64,000 nucleotides of DNA from Bradyrhizobium sp. BTAi1 (GCF_000015165.1 NC_009485.1:4979501-5043500); one strand, 5' to 3'; shown: positions 8,172 through 17,310, counted from the first letter of the stretch. Program-made: numbers and translations. Notes: a model not told the origin generated them from the letters alone.

Positions 8172-9197
8172 CTATCCAGAGCGATTGCGCAGCACGAAGC
8201 AGGCGCCCCCGGCCTCGCGGATCCGGCTGCAGAGCGCGTCGGCCTCGGACCGTGTCTCGGCGCCGATCCGCACCTGGTAGAAGGCGCAGTTGCCGCGCGA
8301 GCGCATCACCGACGACAGCAGGCTCGGATCGCGGTCGCCGATGATGGGGCCGAGCCCCTTGATCGCCCGCGAATACATCGCCAGCGCCTTGTTGCGGTCG
8401 AAGCCCGCGGCCAGCTGGACGCCCCACGGCTTGGCGGCCGACAGCGCCACGTGGTGCTCGAGCTCGGACACAAACGGATTCGGCGCGCGCTTCAACATCG
8501 CCATCAGCTGATGACACGAGGTCGGCGGCGGGCTCGGCGGCGTCTTGCCGCCCTTGCCGGCGGCCGCCCACTCATCGATCGTCGCCCCCGTGATCGCCGA
8601 AACATAGTTGCGGGTCTCCCAGGGCATTTGTCCCTTGCCCGCGAGCCAGTCCTGTACCCTGCGCGGCCCCGCATTATAGGCCGCCGCCGCCAGCCCGAGA
8701 TTGCCGAACTGATCGCGCAGCTCGGCCAGGAATTGCGCCGACTTCGGCAACGCCTGAACCGGATCGAAGGGATCGAGCAGCTCGCGCTCGTTCGCCGTAC
8801 CCGGCATGAACTGCGCGATGCCCTGCGCACGCTGGCCGTTGCGCGTCGCCGGCCCGACCACGTCGCTCTGGAAGCGGCTCTCCTGCCAGATCACGCGGGC
8901 AAAGAATTCGAGCGGCAGGTCGTTGGCCTTGGCTGCGGATTCGATCATCAGGCAGATCGCTTCGCGGGTGCCGCTCTCCTTCGGCTCCTCGGTCTTGTTC
9001 TCCGAGCCCTCTGCGGCAGCGTCTGCCGGCTTCGCAGCCTCCTGCGGCGAGTTCTGCTGCGCGCCGTCCTTGCGATCAGCCGGCGCGGCAACGTCACGGG
9101 TCGAAGCATGCTCAGCCGCCATGCCGGACAACGTCATGGTCAGCATCAGGGCAAGGCCGAGACAGGCAATGCGAGCAACGGAAACCATGGAAAGCAT
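8172..9197 (-). CDS. Secreted lytic transglycosylase (SLT family) with C-terminal SPOR-like region
   Basis: About 341 residues. A signal peptide (ARIACLGLALMLTMTLSGMAAE) is followed by an acidic low-complexity linker, then a family-1 SLT domain with the catalytic Glu106 in WQESRF, GIAQFMPGTA and AAAYNAGPRRV. The C-terminus (CAFYQVRIGAETRSEADALCSRIREAGGACFV) resembles a SPOR domain, which in known proteins binds denuded septal peptidoglycan. It should cleave murein in the periplasm. The ATG at 9197 or 9188 fits the signal peptide best. Confidence 0.88.
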   Translation of the reverse strand: MLSMVSVARIACLGLALMLTMTLSGMAAEHASTRDVAAPADRKDGAQQNSPQEAAKPADAAAEGSENKTEEPKESGTREAICLMIESAAKANDLPLEFFARVIWQESRFQSDVVGPATRNGQRAQGIAQFMPGTANERELLDPFDPVQALPKSAQFLAELRDQFGNLGLAAAAYNAGPRRVQDWLAGKGQMPWETRNYVSAITGATIDEWAAAGKGGKTPPSPPPTSCHQLMAMLKRAPNPFVSELEHHVALSAAKPWGVQLAAGFDRNKALAMYSRAIKGLGPIIGDRDPSLLSSVMRSRGNCAFYQVRIGAETRSEADALCSRIREAGGACFVLRNRSG

Positions 9198-9330
9198 CGT
9201 CAGCGTGGTGCAATGGAGGGCATTCTGCCGACAGACAAAGCCCAAGACCATGCGGGGTTCCACCGCGCGGCGCCTTGACACAGCGGATGAGCCGGCTAGC
9301 AATCGTCCAGTCCTGCAGGGAGCGCGACGG

Positions 9331-10257
9331 ATGACCGCACCGACCGACGACAGACTCGGCTTCGCGCCCGACAGCGAGGCACCATTGTCCTACATGGCGC
9401 GCACCCGCGACTACTATCTCGCGATCGGCTACGACACGCCCTATCGCTGGGCCCACTACACGTCGGCGCCGTTCCAGCCCTTGCGCAAGCCGCTGACGCA
9501 GTCGCGCGTCACCATCGTCACGACGGCTGCACCTTTCGATCCCGCCAAAGGCGATCAAGGTCCCGGAGCGCCTTATAACGGAAGCGCAAAGTTCTATTCG
9601 GTGTATGACGGCGACACGTCGGCGCAACACGATCTGCGCATCTCGCACATCGCCTATGACCGCACGCACACATCGGCCGAGGATTCCGGCACCTGGTTTC
9701 CGCTTCCGCAGCTCATCAGGCTGGCGCGCGAGGGCCGCATCGGCGCGGTCGGGCCACGCTTCTTCGGCGCGCCGACCAATCGCAGCCAGCGTGTGACGAT
9801 CGAGACCGACGCGCCGGAGATTCTGGCGCGCTGCCGCGACGACGCCATCGATGCCGTCGTGCTGGTGCCGAACTGTCCGGTGTGCCACCAGACGGTGAGC
9901 CTCGTGGCACGGCATCTCGAAGCCAACGGCATTGCCACCGTCGTGATGGGATGTGCCAAGGACATTGTCGAGCACGCGGCCGCGCCGCGTTTCCTGTTTT
10001 CTGATTTTCCGCTCGGCAACGCCGCCGGCAAACCGCACGATCCGTCGTCCCAGGCTTTCACGCTCGATCTCGCCCTGCGCGTTCTCGAGAGTTCACCAGC
10101 CGCACGCACGACCGTGCAGTCGCCGTTGCAGTGGAGCGAGGATCACAGCTGGAAGCAGGACTACAGCAATCCCGCTTTGCTCCCGCCTGACGAGCTCGCG
10201 CGCCGGCGCGCCGAGTTCGATGCGCAAAAGGCGATTGCGCGCGGCCTGCGCGAATAG
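9331..10257 (+). CDS. GrdB/PrdB-like protein (glycine/sarcosine/betaine reductase component B family), Cys form
   Basis: A 308-residue protein resembling the B component of glycine, betaine or proline reductases. Family traits are the conserved core RISHIAYDRTH, the VVLVPNCPVCHQTVSL stretch and the late FLFSDFPLGNAAGKPHDPSSQ block. The redox motif is C182-P-V-C185 with no in-frame UGA, so it is not a selenoprotein. Homologues occur in aerobic Rhizobiales, which lack the complete reductase. Its reaction is unknown. The start has GGGAGCG upstream. Confidence 0.75.
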   Translation: MTAPTDDRLGFAPDSEAPLSYMARTRDYYLAIGYDTPYRWAHYTSAPFQPLRKPLTQSRVTIVTTAAPFDPAKGDQGPGAPYNGSAKFYSVYDGDTSAQHDLRISHIAYDRTHTSAEDSGTWFPLPQLIRLAREGRIGAVGPRFFGAPTNRSQRVTIETDAPEILARCRDDAIDAVVLVPNCPVCHQTVSLVARHLEANGIATVVMGCAKDIVEHAAAPRFLFSDFPLGNAAGKPHDPSSQAFTLDLALRVLESSPAARTTVQSPLQWSEDHSWKQDYSNPALLPPDELARRRAEFDAQKAIARGLRE

Positions 10258-10381
10258 CAGGTGTGAAAGACACACCGGACCGAAACTCGGCCGCATATCT
10301 CTTCGGAAAAGGCTGATCAGGCTTGCCCTCCCGCCACAGTTGCGCTTGAGTTCCCCCGGGTTCCAAGGGGGATAGTACCAA

Positions 10382-10843
10382 ATGAGAGTTGTAGCGGTGG
10401 CGGTGCTGTGCGCCGTAGTAGGTGGTTGCGCGTCCGTGACGCGGGGGACAACCGAAACGATCAGCGTGGCGTCAACCCCGTCGGGAGCCGAAGCAACCAT
10501 CGCGGGTCTCGAAGCGCCGATGACCTGCACGACTCCCTGCTCGTTCGTCGCCAAGCGTAACGCGGATATCTCCGTCACCGTCGAGAAGCCGGGCTATGAA
10601 AGCCAGACCATTCCGCTGACCAAGGACATCCCAGCGACCGGCGCGGCCGGTTTCGCCGGCAACATCATCGCCGGCGGCCTGATCGGCATGGGCGTCGACG
10701 CAGCGACCGGCGCCGCGACCGACCATAAGCCCAATCCGGTCATCGTCACCCTGCAGCCGCGCATGGCGGCACCGGCCGGCCGAGCGCAGCGTCCGCCGCG
10801 CCGTTCGGCGCCGCCCCCGGCACAGCCGGAAGCCGGGACCTGA
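10382..10843 (+). CDS. Small PEGA-like lipoprotein
   Basis: A 153-residue predicted lipoprotein. The signal sequence ends in a lipobox VGGC with lipidated Cys16. The mature part starts SVTRGTTETISVASTPSGAEATI, resembling a PEGA-type beta-sandwich. A glycine-rich segment (GFAGNIIAGGLIGMGVDAATGA) precedes the DHKPNP motif and a Pro/Arg-rich tail. An AGGGGG ribosome site supports the start. It is probably tethered to the membrane at the cell envelope. No specific role can be assigned. Confidence 0.75.
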   Translation: MRVVAVAVLCAVVGGCASVTRGTTETISVASTPSGAEATIAGLEAPMTCTTPCSFVAKRNADISVTVEKPGYESQTIPLTKDIPATGAAGFAGNIIAGGLIGMGVDAATGAATDHKPNPVIVTLQPRMAAPAGRAQRPPRRSAPPPAQPEAGT

Positions 10844-10949
10844 CGATCAGAGCCCTGTGCTTTGCGGCGGCCGGCGCGTCTCCAGTGAAATCGGCGCCGG
10901 TCGGTCCCGTCGTAGTCGATCGCGCCTGCTCGCGGATCTGCCGACGCTC

Positions 10950-11972
10950 TCAGCCGGCGGCAGCGAGCATGCCCGTCTTGGCGTGACAGCCACGATATTC
11001 GAAGAACTGTTCGTCTGCGGCCGCCACCGTGACCTCGTGATAGAGCCGAAGTCTGGCGGCGGGGCCGAGCGAGGAGAGATATTTCATCGCCGCACCGAAG
11101 ATCCTGACATGGGTCGGATGCGACTCGGCCCAGCGCTCCAGCGCGGACAGGCTCTGCCACCAGCTCTGGCCGTAGGATTTTTCCGTCAGGGCCCCGTCCG
11201 CGCCTCGCAACCGCATATAGCGATTGGCATAGCAGCCGATCGACAGTCCTTGATCGCGCAGGAAATCCATCCCCTCGCGCAGCACCGGCTCGACATCGTC
11301 GAGATACATCCGGCGCTCTGCCGCATCCGTATCGCTCCAGTCCTGGCCGGAGCGGATCATGCACAAATTATCCTGCGCAATCACACGCAGGCGCGGCCCG
11401 TCTTGCACAAGGGTCGGCTTGCCGAGCGATCTCATCTCGCTGGTCTGCGACAGCGGGATTCGATCGCGCATGCCGCCCCAATAAGCGTGCTCCAAGACCT
11501 CGCCGCTCATGCCCTCGGCGATCACCGCGATCCCCTCCGGACGCCCCAGCGACGAGAACAACGTCTCGTAACGCTCGACCGCCGGGCGCAGCACCTCGAT
11601 GAAGCGGCCGCCCCCCTCCGCGCCGGGCCCGGTCCACGCCGCACGCGCCGGCTCGAACCAGCTGTCGAAGCGCACGACATCGTCCCAATAGGCGACGAAG
11701 ACGTCGTTCGCAAATCCGGCCTGGTCGACATAATGGGCGAGGTCCCAATGCGAGGGGCCGTCGGCGCGCGACACCAGCACCATGAAGTCGGCTGTCGAGG
11801 CCGCGGCCGGCGTCTCGGCGCGGTATTGCACGCCGAAATAGGCCATGACCACCCGGCTGACGTCCGCCCCATGACGCGCGACGAACGACGGATAAGGCGG
11901 CTTGTAGTCGTCATCGACGCGGCGATGCCGGCAGCGCGTGGTGATCAGATGCGGGGGAATGGCTGATTCCAT
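10950..11972 (-). CDS. Aldoxime dehydratase (haem-containing, OxdA/OxdB family)
   Basis: A 340-residue enzyme of the haem-containing aldoxime dehydratase family, which dehydrates aldoximes to nitriles. Supporting stretches are FMVLVSRADGPSHWDLAHYVD, GMRDRIPLSQTSEM, the DWSDTDAAERRMYLDDVEPVLREGMDFL block and the C-terminal YHEV and YRGCH. His312 and His330 are candidates for the haem ligand and acid-base residue, but the assignment is not certain. The nitrilase gene ends 11 bases before its start, so the two form an operon giving aldoxime to nitrile to acid. Confidence 0.88.
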   Translation of the reverse strand: MESAIPPHLITTRCRHRRVDDDYKPPYPSFVARHGADVSRVVMAYFGVQYRAETPAAASTADFMVLVSRADGPSHWDLAHYVDQAGFANDVFVAYWDDVVRFDSWFEPARAAWTGPGAEGGGRFIEVLRPAVERYETLFSSLGRPEGIAVIAEGMSGEVLEHAYWGGMRDRIPLSQTSEMRSLGKPTLVQDGPRLRVIAQDNLCMIRSGQDWSDTDAAERRMYLDDVEPVLREGMDFLRDQGLSIGCYANRYMRLRGADGALTEKSYGQSWWQSLSALERWAESHPTHVRIFGAAMKYLSSLGPAARLRLYHEVTVAAADEQFFEYRGCHAKTGMLAAAG

Positions 11973-11983
11973 GGCGCCGTTCC

Positions 11984-13021
11984 TCAGATGGATTGATCGG
12001 GCCGCGCGACGGCGGCCTCGCCGGGTAATGCCGCGGCGGCGCTGTCGACCGGCAGCGAGAAATGCTCGACGCGGTTGAGCGGCTTCTTGTTGAGCAGCAG
12101 CCGCGTCACGTCCGGACGCGAATAGTGCCCGGCCGGATCGGCGGCGTTCTTGGCGATGCCGATCATGCCGAGGTCGATCTCGGCGATCAGCAGACCTTCC
12201 TGATCCGGCGGCAGCTGCGCGGCCAGCGCGCTGCCGTCCGGGCCGAAGATCGCGGCATGGCCGCCGCCGGCATGCAGCAGCGCGTGCTTGTCGGGCCGGT
12301 CGCACAGCTCGTCGATCATGGCCTGCGAGACCGTCGCGCATGGCGCCAGCACGAAGCACGAGCCCTCCACCGCATAGACGCGCGACGCGGCGTTGTTGAC
12401 CTCGGCGCCGAGTGCGGGCGCGAACGGATCATACAGCGAGAAGCTCGGCCAGGCCGCGACGTGCACCTGCTCGTTCTGCGCATACATCGCGTATTTCGAC
12501 AGCGGCTGCAGATGCTCCCAGCAACAGAGCGCGCCGATCCGTCCGATGTCCGGGCGCTCATGGACTGCGAGGTCGCTGCCGTCGCCTTCGCCATAGACGG
12601 TGCGCTCGGCATGGGTCGGCCGCAGCTTCCGGCGCTTGGCGATCGTCTCGCCATCCGCTCCGATCAGCCATTGGGCGATATAGAGGCTGCCGCCGTCCCG
12701 CTCGGACAGGCCGAGCACGGCCGTCAACTGGGCCTTGCGCACCGCGGCGCGCAACGCCTCGGCCTGCGGGCTGTCATAGGCCAGCGAATTGTCGAAATAG
12801 CGCTGCACAAAGCCGCGTCCGATGCACCAGGCCGGCGAGTCCATCCAGATGTGCCAGGGATAGCCGGGGATGAACACCTCGGGGAATGCGATCAGCTTGG
12901 CGCCCTTGTCCGCAGCCTCCTCGATCAGCGCGATCGTCTTCTTGATCGAAGCGTCCAGATCGAGCCAGGCGGGCGCCGCCTGCACCACCGCCACCTTGTA
13001 TTTCGGATGTGCCAGTCCCAT
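11984..13021 (-). CDS. Nitrilase (aliphatic/aryl nitrile aminohydrolase)
   Basis: A 345-residue nitrilase-branch member of the carbon-nitrogen hydrolase superfamily, hydrolysing nitriles to carboxylic acid plus ammonia. The triad is Glu48 in FPEVF, Lys132 in KLRPTHAE and Cys167 in LCCWEH. The C-terminal GHYSRPDVTRLLLN region is typical of true nitrilases. The ATG at 13021 fits family length; a longer upstream frame looks non-coding. It is the first gene of a two-gene unit with the aldoxime dehydratase and is divergent from an AraC regulator. Confidence 0.93.
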   Translation of the reverse strand: MGLAHPKYKVAVVQAAPAWLDLDASIKKTIALIEEAADKGAKLIAFPEVFIPGYPWHIWMDSPAWCIGRGFVQRYFDNSLAYDSPQAEALRAAVRKAQLTAVLGLSERDGGSLYIAQWLIGADGETIAKRRKLRPTHAERTVYGEGDGSDLAVHERPDIGRIGALCCWEHLQPLSKYAMYAQNEQVHVAAWPSFSLYDPFAPALGAEVNNAASRVYAVEGSCFVLAPCATVSQAMIDELCDRPDKHALLHAGGGHAAIFGPDGSALAAQLPPDQEGLLIAEIDLGMIGIAKNAADPAGHYSRPDVTRLLLNKKPLNRVEHFSLPVDSAAAALPGEAAVARPDQSI

Positions 13022-13200
13022 CGCTCGTCTCCCCTGCTTGCCGATTGGCGCCGCTGTCATGGCCGCACTATTGACCTCGGCCGTCATTCGCGCTCGTCTT
13101 GGAAGGAACGAAAACTCGACTGCGGCCACGGCGCAGGGTTGGCGGCCCGGAATTTGCTGCAGCGCCGGGCGATACGATCGAAACAGGCGGAGGCGGAGCG

Positions 13201-14157
13201 ATGCCGGTCCTGTTCACCACGGATGGAAGCCCGGGCCACCGCCGGCTGGCGCAGTGGCAGGATATCGTTTGCGACGTCTATGTCGGCCTCGACTGCACGT
13301 CCGATCTCGGCAGCGCGTTTCGCGGCTCAGTGACGCATACGGCTTTGGGACGAGCCGTCTGCTCCGAGGTCGCGTCCGACCGGCAGCGCGTGCACCGCAC
13401 GTCGCAGCGCATCGCCCGCGCCGATGCCGACTACGTGCTGATCGCGCTGGGCCGCGAGGGAATCGGCGGCGTGGTTCAGGATGGCCGTGACACGGTGATC
13501 CGACCAGGCGAATTCGCCATCTACGATACGACCCGCCCTTACGAGTTGCAGTTCGACGCCGCGTTCCGGCAGACCGTGTTCAAGCTGCCGCGAGACATGC
13601 TGCAGCGCAGGATCGGCGCGACCGAAGCAGTCACAGCGATCAGCTTCGGCGCCGACAGCCCGCTGCAGCCGCTTGCCTATGACTTCATCATCAGGCTGTG
13701 CGAGCGTGCCGACCACATCGGCACCGAACATGCTGAACGCCTGTCGGATCAGGCCGCCGACCTGGTTGCGATGACCCTGGCCGAGCGGCTCCGCACCCAG
13801 CCCCTGCCCGCCTCCAGCCATCGCGCGGCATTGCTGTACCGGATCAAGGCGCATGTCCGGACGCACCTCGCCGATCCCGACCTGTCGCTGGCGACGGCAG
13901 CCCGCGAGCTTGGGCTGTCAGCGCGCTACGTCAACGATCTGTTCTCGGACGAGCAGCTGTCCTTCCAGCGTTTCGTGCTTGCCGAGCGGCTGAGGCAGTG
14001 CCAGCGCGACCTCGGCATGCCGGCGCTGGCGCATCGTCACATCAGCGAGATCGCGTTGTCCTGGGGCTTTAACGATCTCTCGCATTTCGGCCGTGTGTTC
14101 CGGGCGCAGTTCGGCCTGTCACCGCGCGAGTGGCGACGCACCGCCGTGAAGCGCTAA
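13201..14157 (+). CDS. AraC-family transcriptional regulator, probable activator of the aldoxime-nitrile genes
   Basis: A 318-residue regulator. The N-terminal part (residues 1-200) matches the AraC-type ligand-binding domain of the catabolic subgroup (VLIALGREGIGGVVQDGR, RPYELQFDAAFRQTVFKLPR). The C-terminal part has the two HTH segments (LATAARELGLSARYVNDLF and ISEIALSWGFNDLSHFGRVFRAQFGLSPREWR). The ATG at 13201 follows GGAGGCGGAG. It is transcribed away from the nitrilase across a 179-bp gap. Control of that operon, with an aldoxime or nitrile as inducer, is inferred from position. Confidence 0.9.
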   Translation: MPVLFTTDGSPGHRRLAQWQDIVCDVYVGLDCTSDLGSAFRGSVTHTALGRAVCSEVASDRQRVHRTSQRIARADADYVLIALGREGIGGVVQDGRDTVIRPGEFAIYDTTRPYELQFDAAFRQTVFKLPRDMLQRRIGATEAVTAISFGADSPLQPLAYDFIIRLCERADHIGTEHAERLSDQAADLVAMTLAERLRTQPLPASSHRAALLYRIKAHVRTHLADPDLSLATAARELGLSARYVNDLFSDEQLSFQRFVLAERLRQCQRDLGMPALAHRHISEIALSWGFNDLSHFGRVFRAQFGLSPREWRRTAVKR

Positions 14158-14212
14158 GCTCGCCGGCACGCGGCGGCCCCGATGCATCGGTCGGTCGCGT
14201 CCGGATGATGCC

Positions 14213-14374
14213 ATGCGCCGCTTTGCCATGAAGGCTCTGTTTGCCCTGCTGACGTTGAGCCGCGACGACGACGATCCGCCCCGCTGGGACCGGATCGTCC
14301 TTGTCGCCTCGACGATCGTGACCATTGGCCTGGTCGCACTTTACGCCTATGGGAAGACGACCGGCCGCTGGTAG
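14213..14374 (+). CDS. Small single-pass membrane protein (53 residues)
   Basis: A short frame starting MRRFAMKALFALL, with an acidic DDDDPPRWD stretch, one predicted transmembrane helix (IVLVASTIVTIGLVALYAY) and a basic tail ending TTGRW. The helix with charged flanks looks like a real small membrane protein. It sits 22 bases before a cytochrome c gene on the same strand, so the two may be co-expressed. Function unknown. Confidence 0.5.
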   Translation: MRRFAMKALFALLTLSRDDDDPPRWDRIVLVASTIVTIGLVALYAYGKTTGRW

Positions 14375-14396
14375 CCGGACTGGAGTGAGCTGTTCC

Positions 14397-14735
14397 ATGA
14401 GGATGCAAGCTGGGCTTGGACTGCTGCTGCTCGGCGCGTTGGCGAGCCCCAGCCATGCGCTGGACAGCGAGCAGAGCCGAGGAAAAGCGCTCTTGCAAAG
14501 GCTTTGCAGCAGATGCCATGCGGTAGGTCGGACCGGCGCGAGCCCGCATCCCGACGCGCCGCCATTCAGGACATTTGGTGACAGCAAGCTTTACGACGAA
14601 GACTTTGCCCAGCGATTGCAGACCGGCCTCTCGACCATCCACAAGGACATGCCGAGCTTCCGCTTCGATCGGGCCGATGCGGAGGCTGCGGTCAATTATC
14701 TCAAGGCGATTCAGGTCCGCCCCAAGCCGAAATGA
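14397..14735 (+). CDS. Periplasmic class I cytochrome c
   Basis: A 112-residue protein with a signal peptide (MRMQAGLGLLLLGALASPSHA) and one haem-binding motif, C37-S-R-C40-H41. Met85 in KDMPSF is the likely sixth ligand. The fold is the short single-haem type (DFAQRLQTGLSTIHKDMPSF, AEAAVNYLKAIQ). It should carry electrons in the periplasm; the partner is not evident from its neighbours. Confidence 0.88.
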   Translation: MRMQAGLGLLLLGALASPSHALDSEQSRGKALLQRLCSRCHAVGRTGASPHPDAPPFRTFGDSKLYDEDFAQRLQTGLSTIHKDMPSFRFDRADAEAAVNYLKAIQVRPKPK

Positions 14736-14834
14736 CGCGCGCGCCGCGCTGACGAGCCTGGAACACCGTTTCCCCCGCGCGGTTGCCTGTTTCCGTTCGT
14801 TGTCCGCGGCCCGGCTGCGGCCGGAGCCGGCGCA

Positions 14835-16259
14835 ATGACATCGACGACCACGGTTCTGCACGCCGACGGCCTGCCGCTGCCGCAGCGGACCTGGGCGATC
14901 GTGACGATCGCGCTCGGCATCGTGCTCGCCGTGGTCGACGGCGCCATCGCCAATGTCGCGCTGCCGACCATCGCGCGCGACCTCAATGCCAGCCCGGCTT
15001 TCTCGATCTGGATCGTCAACGGCTATCAGCTGGCGGTGACGATCTCGCTGCTGCCGCTGGCGTCGCTCGGCGAGATCATCGGCTATCGCCGCGTCTATCT
15101 CGCGGGCCTCGTCCTGTTCACCGCGGCATCTGCGTTCTGCGCGCTGGCCGACAATCTGCCGCTGTTGACGCTGGCGCGCATTCTGCAGGGGTTCGGCGCC
15201 GCCGGCATTCTCAGCGTCAATTCCGCACTGGTGCGCTTCACCTATCCGCAGGCCCTGCTCGGCCGCGGCATCGGCATCAACGCCATGGTGGTCGCAGTGT
15301 CCGCCGCGGTCGGGCCGACCATCGCGGCCGGCATCCTCGCCGTCGGCAGCTGGCCCTGGCTGTTCGCGATCAACGTGCCGCTCGGCATCGTCACCTTCGT
15401 GTTCGGCTTCCGCTTCCTGCCGCACACGCCGCGTGCCCCGCATATGTTCGACTGGCAGAGCGCGGCGTTGAGCGCGGTGACGTTCGGCTTCCTGATTGCC
15501 GCCGTCGACAGCCTCGGCCATGGCGAGGCATTGGTGACCTGCGCCATCGAGTTCGTCGTCGCAATCATCGCCGGGGTGTGGCTGGTATATCGCCAGACTC
15601 ACATGGCCTCGCCGCTGCTGCCGCTCGACCTGCTGCGCATTCCGGTGTTCGCGCTGTCGATTGCGACCTCGATCTCCTCGTTCTGCGGCCAGATGCTCGC
15701 CTTCGTGGCGATCCCGTTCTATCTGGAAAGCCATTTCGGCTACTCGCCGGTGCAGATGGGCCTGCTGATCACGCCCTGGCCGATCGCGGTCGGGCTAACC
15801 GCGCCGATTGCCGGCCGGCTGGTGGAGCGCGTTCCGGCCGGCCTGCTCGGCGGCATCGGGCTCGTGATCTTCGCCTGCGGGCTCGGCGCCCTCGGACTGC
15901 TGCCGCGGGAGCCTTCGGCCTGGGACGTGGTCTGGCGCATGGCGCTGGCCGGCTGCGGCTTCGGCCTGTTCCAGACACCGAACAACCGAACCATGATCGC
16001 CGCCGCGCCGCGCGAGCGCGCTGGCGGCGCCAGCGGCATGCTCGGCACCGCGCGCTTGCTCGGCCAGACCACCGGCGCCGCGCTGGTGGCGATGTTCCTG
16101 GCCATCGACCCGGCGGACGGCACCCGGCTGTCGCTCCTGACCGGCGTCGGCTTCGCCCTGATGGGCGCCTTCCTGAGCATGCTACGGCTGTCGCCTGCCG
16201 GGGCGCGCGGCGCCGAGCATGTGCGAATTCATGACGGCCAGCGGCTCAAGGGCGAATGA
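14835..16259 (+). CDS. MFS multidrug efflux transporter (DHA2/EmrB-QacA type)
   Basis: A 474-residue integral membrane protein with about 14 hydrophobic segments, as in the DHA2 family of drug:H+ antiporters. Family marks are the VDGAIANVALPTIARDL motif in helix 1, SIWIVNGYQLAVTISLLPLASLGEIIGYRR and LARILQGFGAAGILSVNSALVR. It likely exports toxic organic compounds. GGAGCCGG precedes the start. No adaptor (EmrA-like) or regulator gene is adjacent. Confidence 0.92.
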   Translation: MTSTTTVLHADGLPLPQRTWAIVTIALGIVLAVVDGAIANVALPTIARDLNASPAFSIWIVNGYQLAVTISLLPLASLGEIIGYRRVYLAGLVLFTAASAFCALADNLPLLTLARILQGFGAAGILSVNSALVRFTYPQALLGRGIGINAMVVAVSAAVGPTIAAGILAVGSWPWLFAINVPLGIVTFVFGFRFLPHTPRAPHMFDWQSAALSAVTFGFLIAAVDSLGHGEALVTCAIEFVVAIIAGVWLVYRQTHMASPLLPLDLLRIPVFALSIATSISSFCGQMLAFVAIPFYLESHFGYSPVQMGLLITPWPIAVGLTAPIAGRLVERVPAGLLGGIGLVIFACGLGALGLLPREPSAWDVVWRMALAGCGFGLFQTPNNRTMIAAAPRERAGGASGMLGTARLLGQTTGAALVAMFLAIDPADGTRLSLLTGVGFALMGAFLSMLRLSPAGARGAEHVRIHDGQRLKGE

Positions 16260-16317
16260 TGCGCCCGCCGGATTATGGTACCAAGCGCGACAAAGCCGTG
16301 AGACGCGGGCGACCGGA

Positions 16318-17079
16318 ATGACCGACTGGACAACGCTGGCGCTGTTGGCCCTCGCCGCCTTCGGGTCCGGTATCGTCAACGCCCTGGCCGGCGGCGGCGC
16401 ATTCCTGACCTTCCCGACGCTGCTCGCGGCCGGCATTCCCGCCATCGACGCCAACGCCTCCAGCACGGTGGCGCTGTGTCCGGGCCAGTTCGTCAGCGCC
16501 TTTGCCTCGCGCGATGTGCTGACGGACGCAAAGGCGCCGTGGCGCCGCGACCTCGTCCGGCTGTCGATCATCAGCCTGATCGGCGGCACGCTCGGCGCAG
16601 TCCTGCTCCTGGTGACGCCATCGGCGGCGTTCAGCCGGCTGGTGCCATGGCTGCTGCTGTTCGCCACCGTCGTGTTCGCCTTCGGCATGCGCTTCACGCC
16701 CAAGGACGGCAAGCCCTGGTTCGGCCCCCTGACCATCCAGGCGGTGCAGTTCGTGATCGCGATCTATGGCGGCTATTTCGGTGGCGGCATCGGCATTCTG
16801 ATGCTGGCCGCGCTGGTGTTCTACGGGATTCGCGACATCCGCGCGATGAACGGCATGAAGGTGCTGCTCGCCGCACTGATGAACACGACCGCCTCGGTGA
16901 TCTTCGCCTTTTCCGGGCGCGTGCATTGGATGGAAACGCTGACAATGATGGCCGCGGCCATGGCCGGCGGCTTCGTCGGCGCCCGACTCGGCCAGATCAT
17001 CCCGCCGGCCTATGTGCGGCGTTTCGTGATCGCGGTCGGCTGCGGGCTGACGGTGTACTTCTTCATCAAGCCGGCCTGA
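16318..17079 (+). CDS. TauE/SafE family permease
   Basis: A 253-residue membrane protein of the TauE/SafE (COG0730) family, whose members move sulfite, sulfoacetate or other organic anions. Typical stretches are GSGIVNALAGGGAFLTFPTLLAAGIPAIDANASSTVAL, IYGGYFGGGIGILMLAAL and GFVGARLGQIIPPAYVRRFV. The chosen ATG at 16318 fits the first membrane helix; upstream codons overlap the MFS gene's end. The substrate cannot be deduced. Confidence 0.88.
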   Translation: MTDWTTLALLALAAFGSGIVNALAGGGAFLTFPTLLAAGIPAIDANASSTVALCPGQFVSAFASRDVLTDAKAPWRRDLVRLSIISLIGGTLGAVLLLVTPSAAFSRLVPWLLLFATVVFAFGMRFTPKDGKPWFGPLTIQAVQFVIAIYGGYFGGGIGILMLAALVFYGIRDIRAMNGMKVLLAALMNTTASVIFAFSGRVHWMETLTMMAAAMAGGFVGARLGQIIPPAYVRRFVIAVGCGLTVYFFIKPA

Positions 17080-17256
17080 CCTCGGCGAGGCCCTCGCATC
17101 AAGGGCAAGTCGATCGCTGATGCGAAAACGGGTCTATCCAACGAAGATTGCTGCTAATTTGTTGCTGGTCATGCCTGGGCTCTGTCCGGCTCTGTCCCCG
17201 CCATGACGGCGCGGAGATAGCTGAACACAAGCAGCACCGACCGCGCTGCCAAAAAG

Positions 17257-17284
17257 AAAAAGACCGGCGCGAGGCCGGCCTTTT
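17257..17284. terminator. Bidirectional intrinsic terminator between the TauE-like gene and clpA
   Basis: An A-rich run leads into CCGGC-gcgag-GCCGG, extended after an A/C mismatch by AAAAG pairing with CTTTT. The stem reads as a rho-independent terminator with a T run on either strand. It lies between the convergent permease gene (ends 17079) and clpA (ends 17311), where a shared terminator is expected. Confidence 0.75.
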
Positions 17285-17310
17285 GCATTCATGGCTATCG
17301 TGGTGCGGGC

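Noticed and set aside
9331..10257. A selenoprotein reading of the GrdB-like gene
   Set aside because: The redox motif is encoded by ordinary Cys codons (TGT, TGC) and the frame contains no internal TGA.
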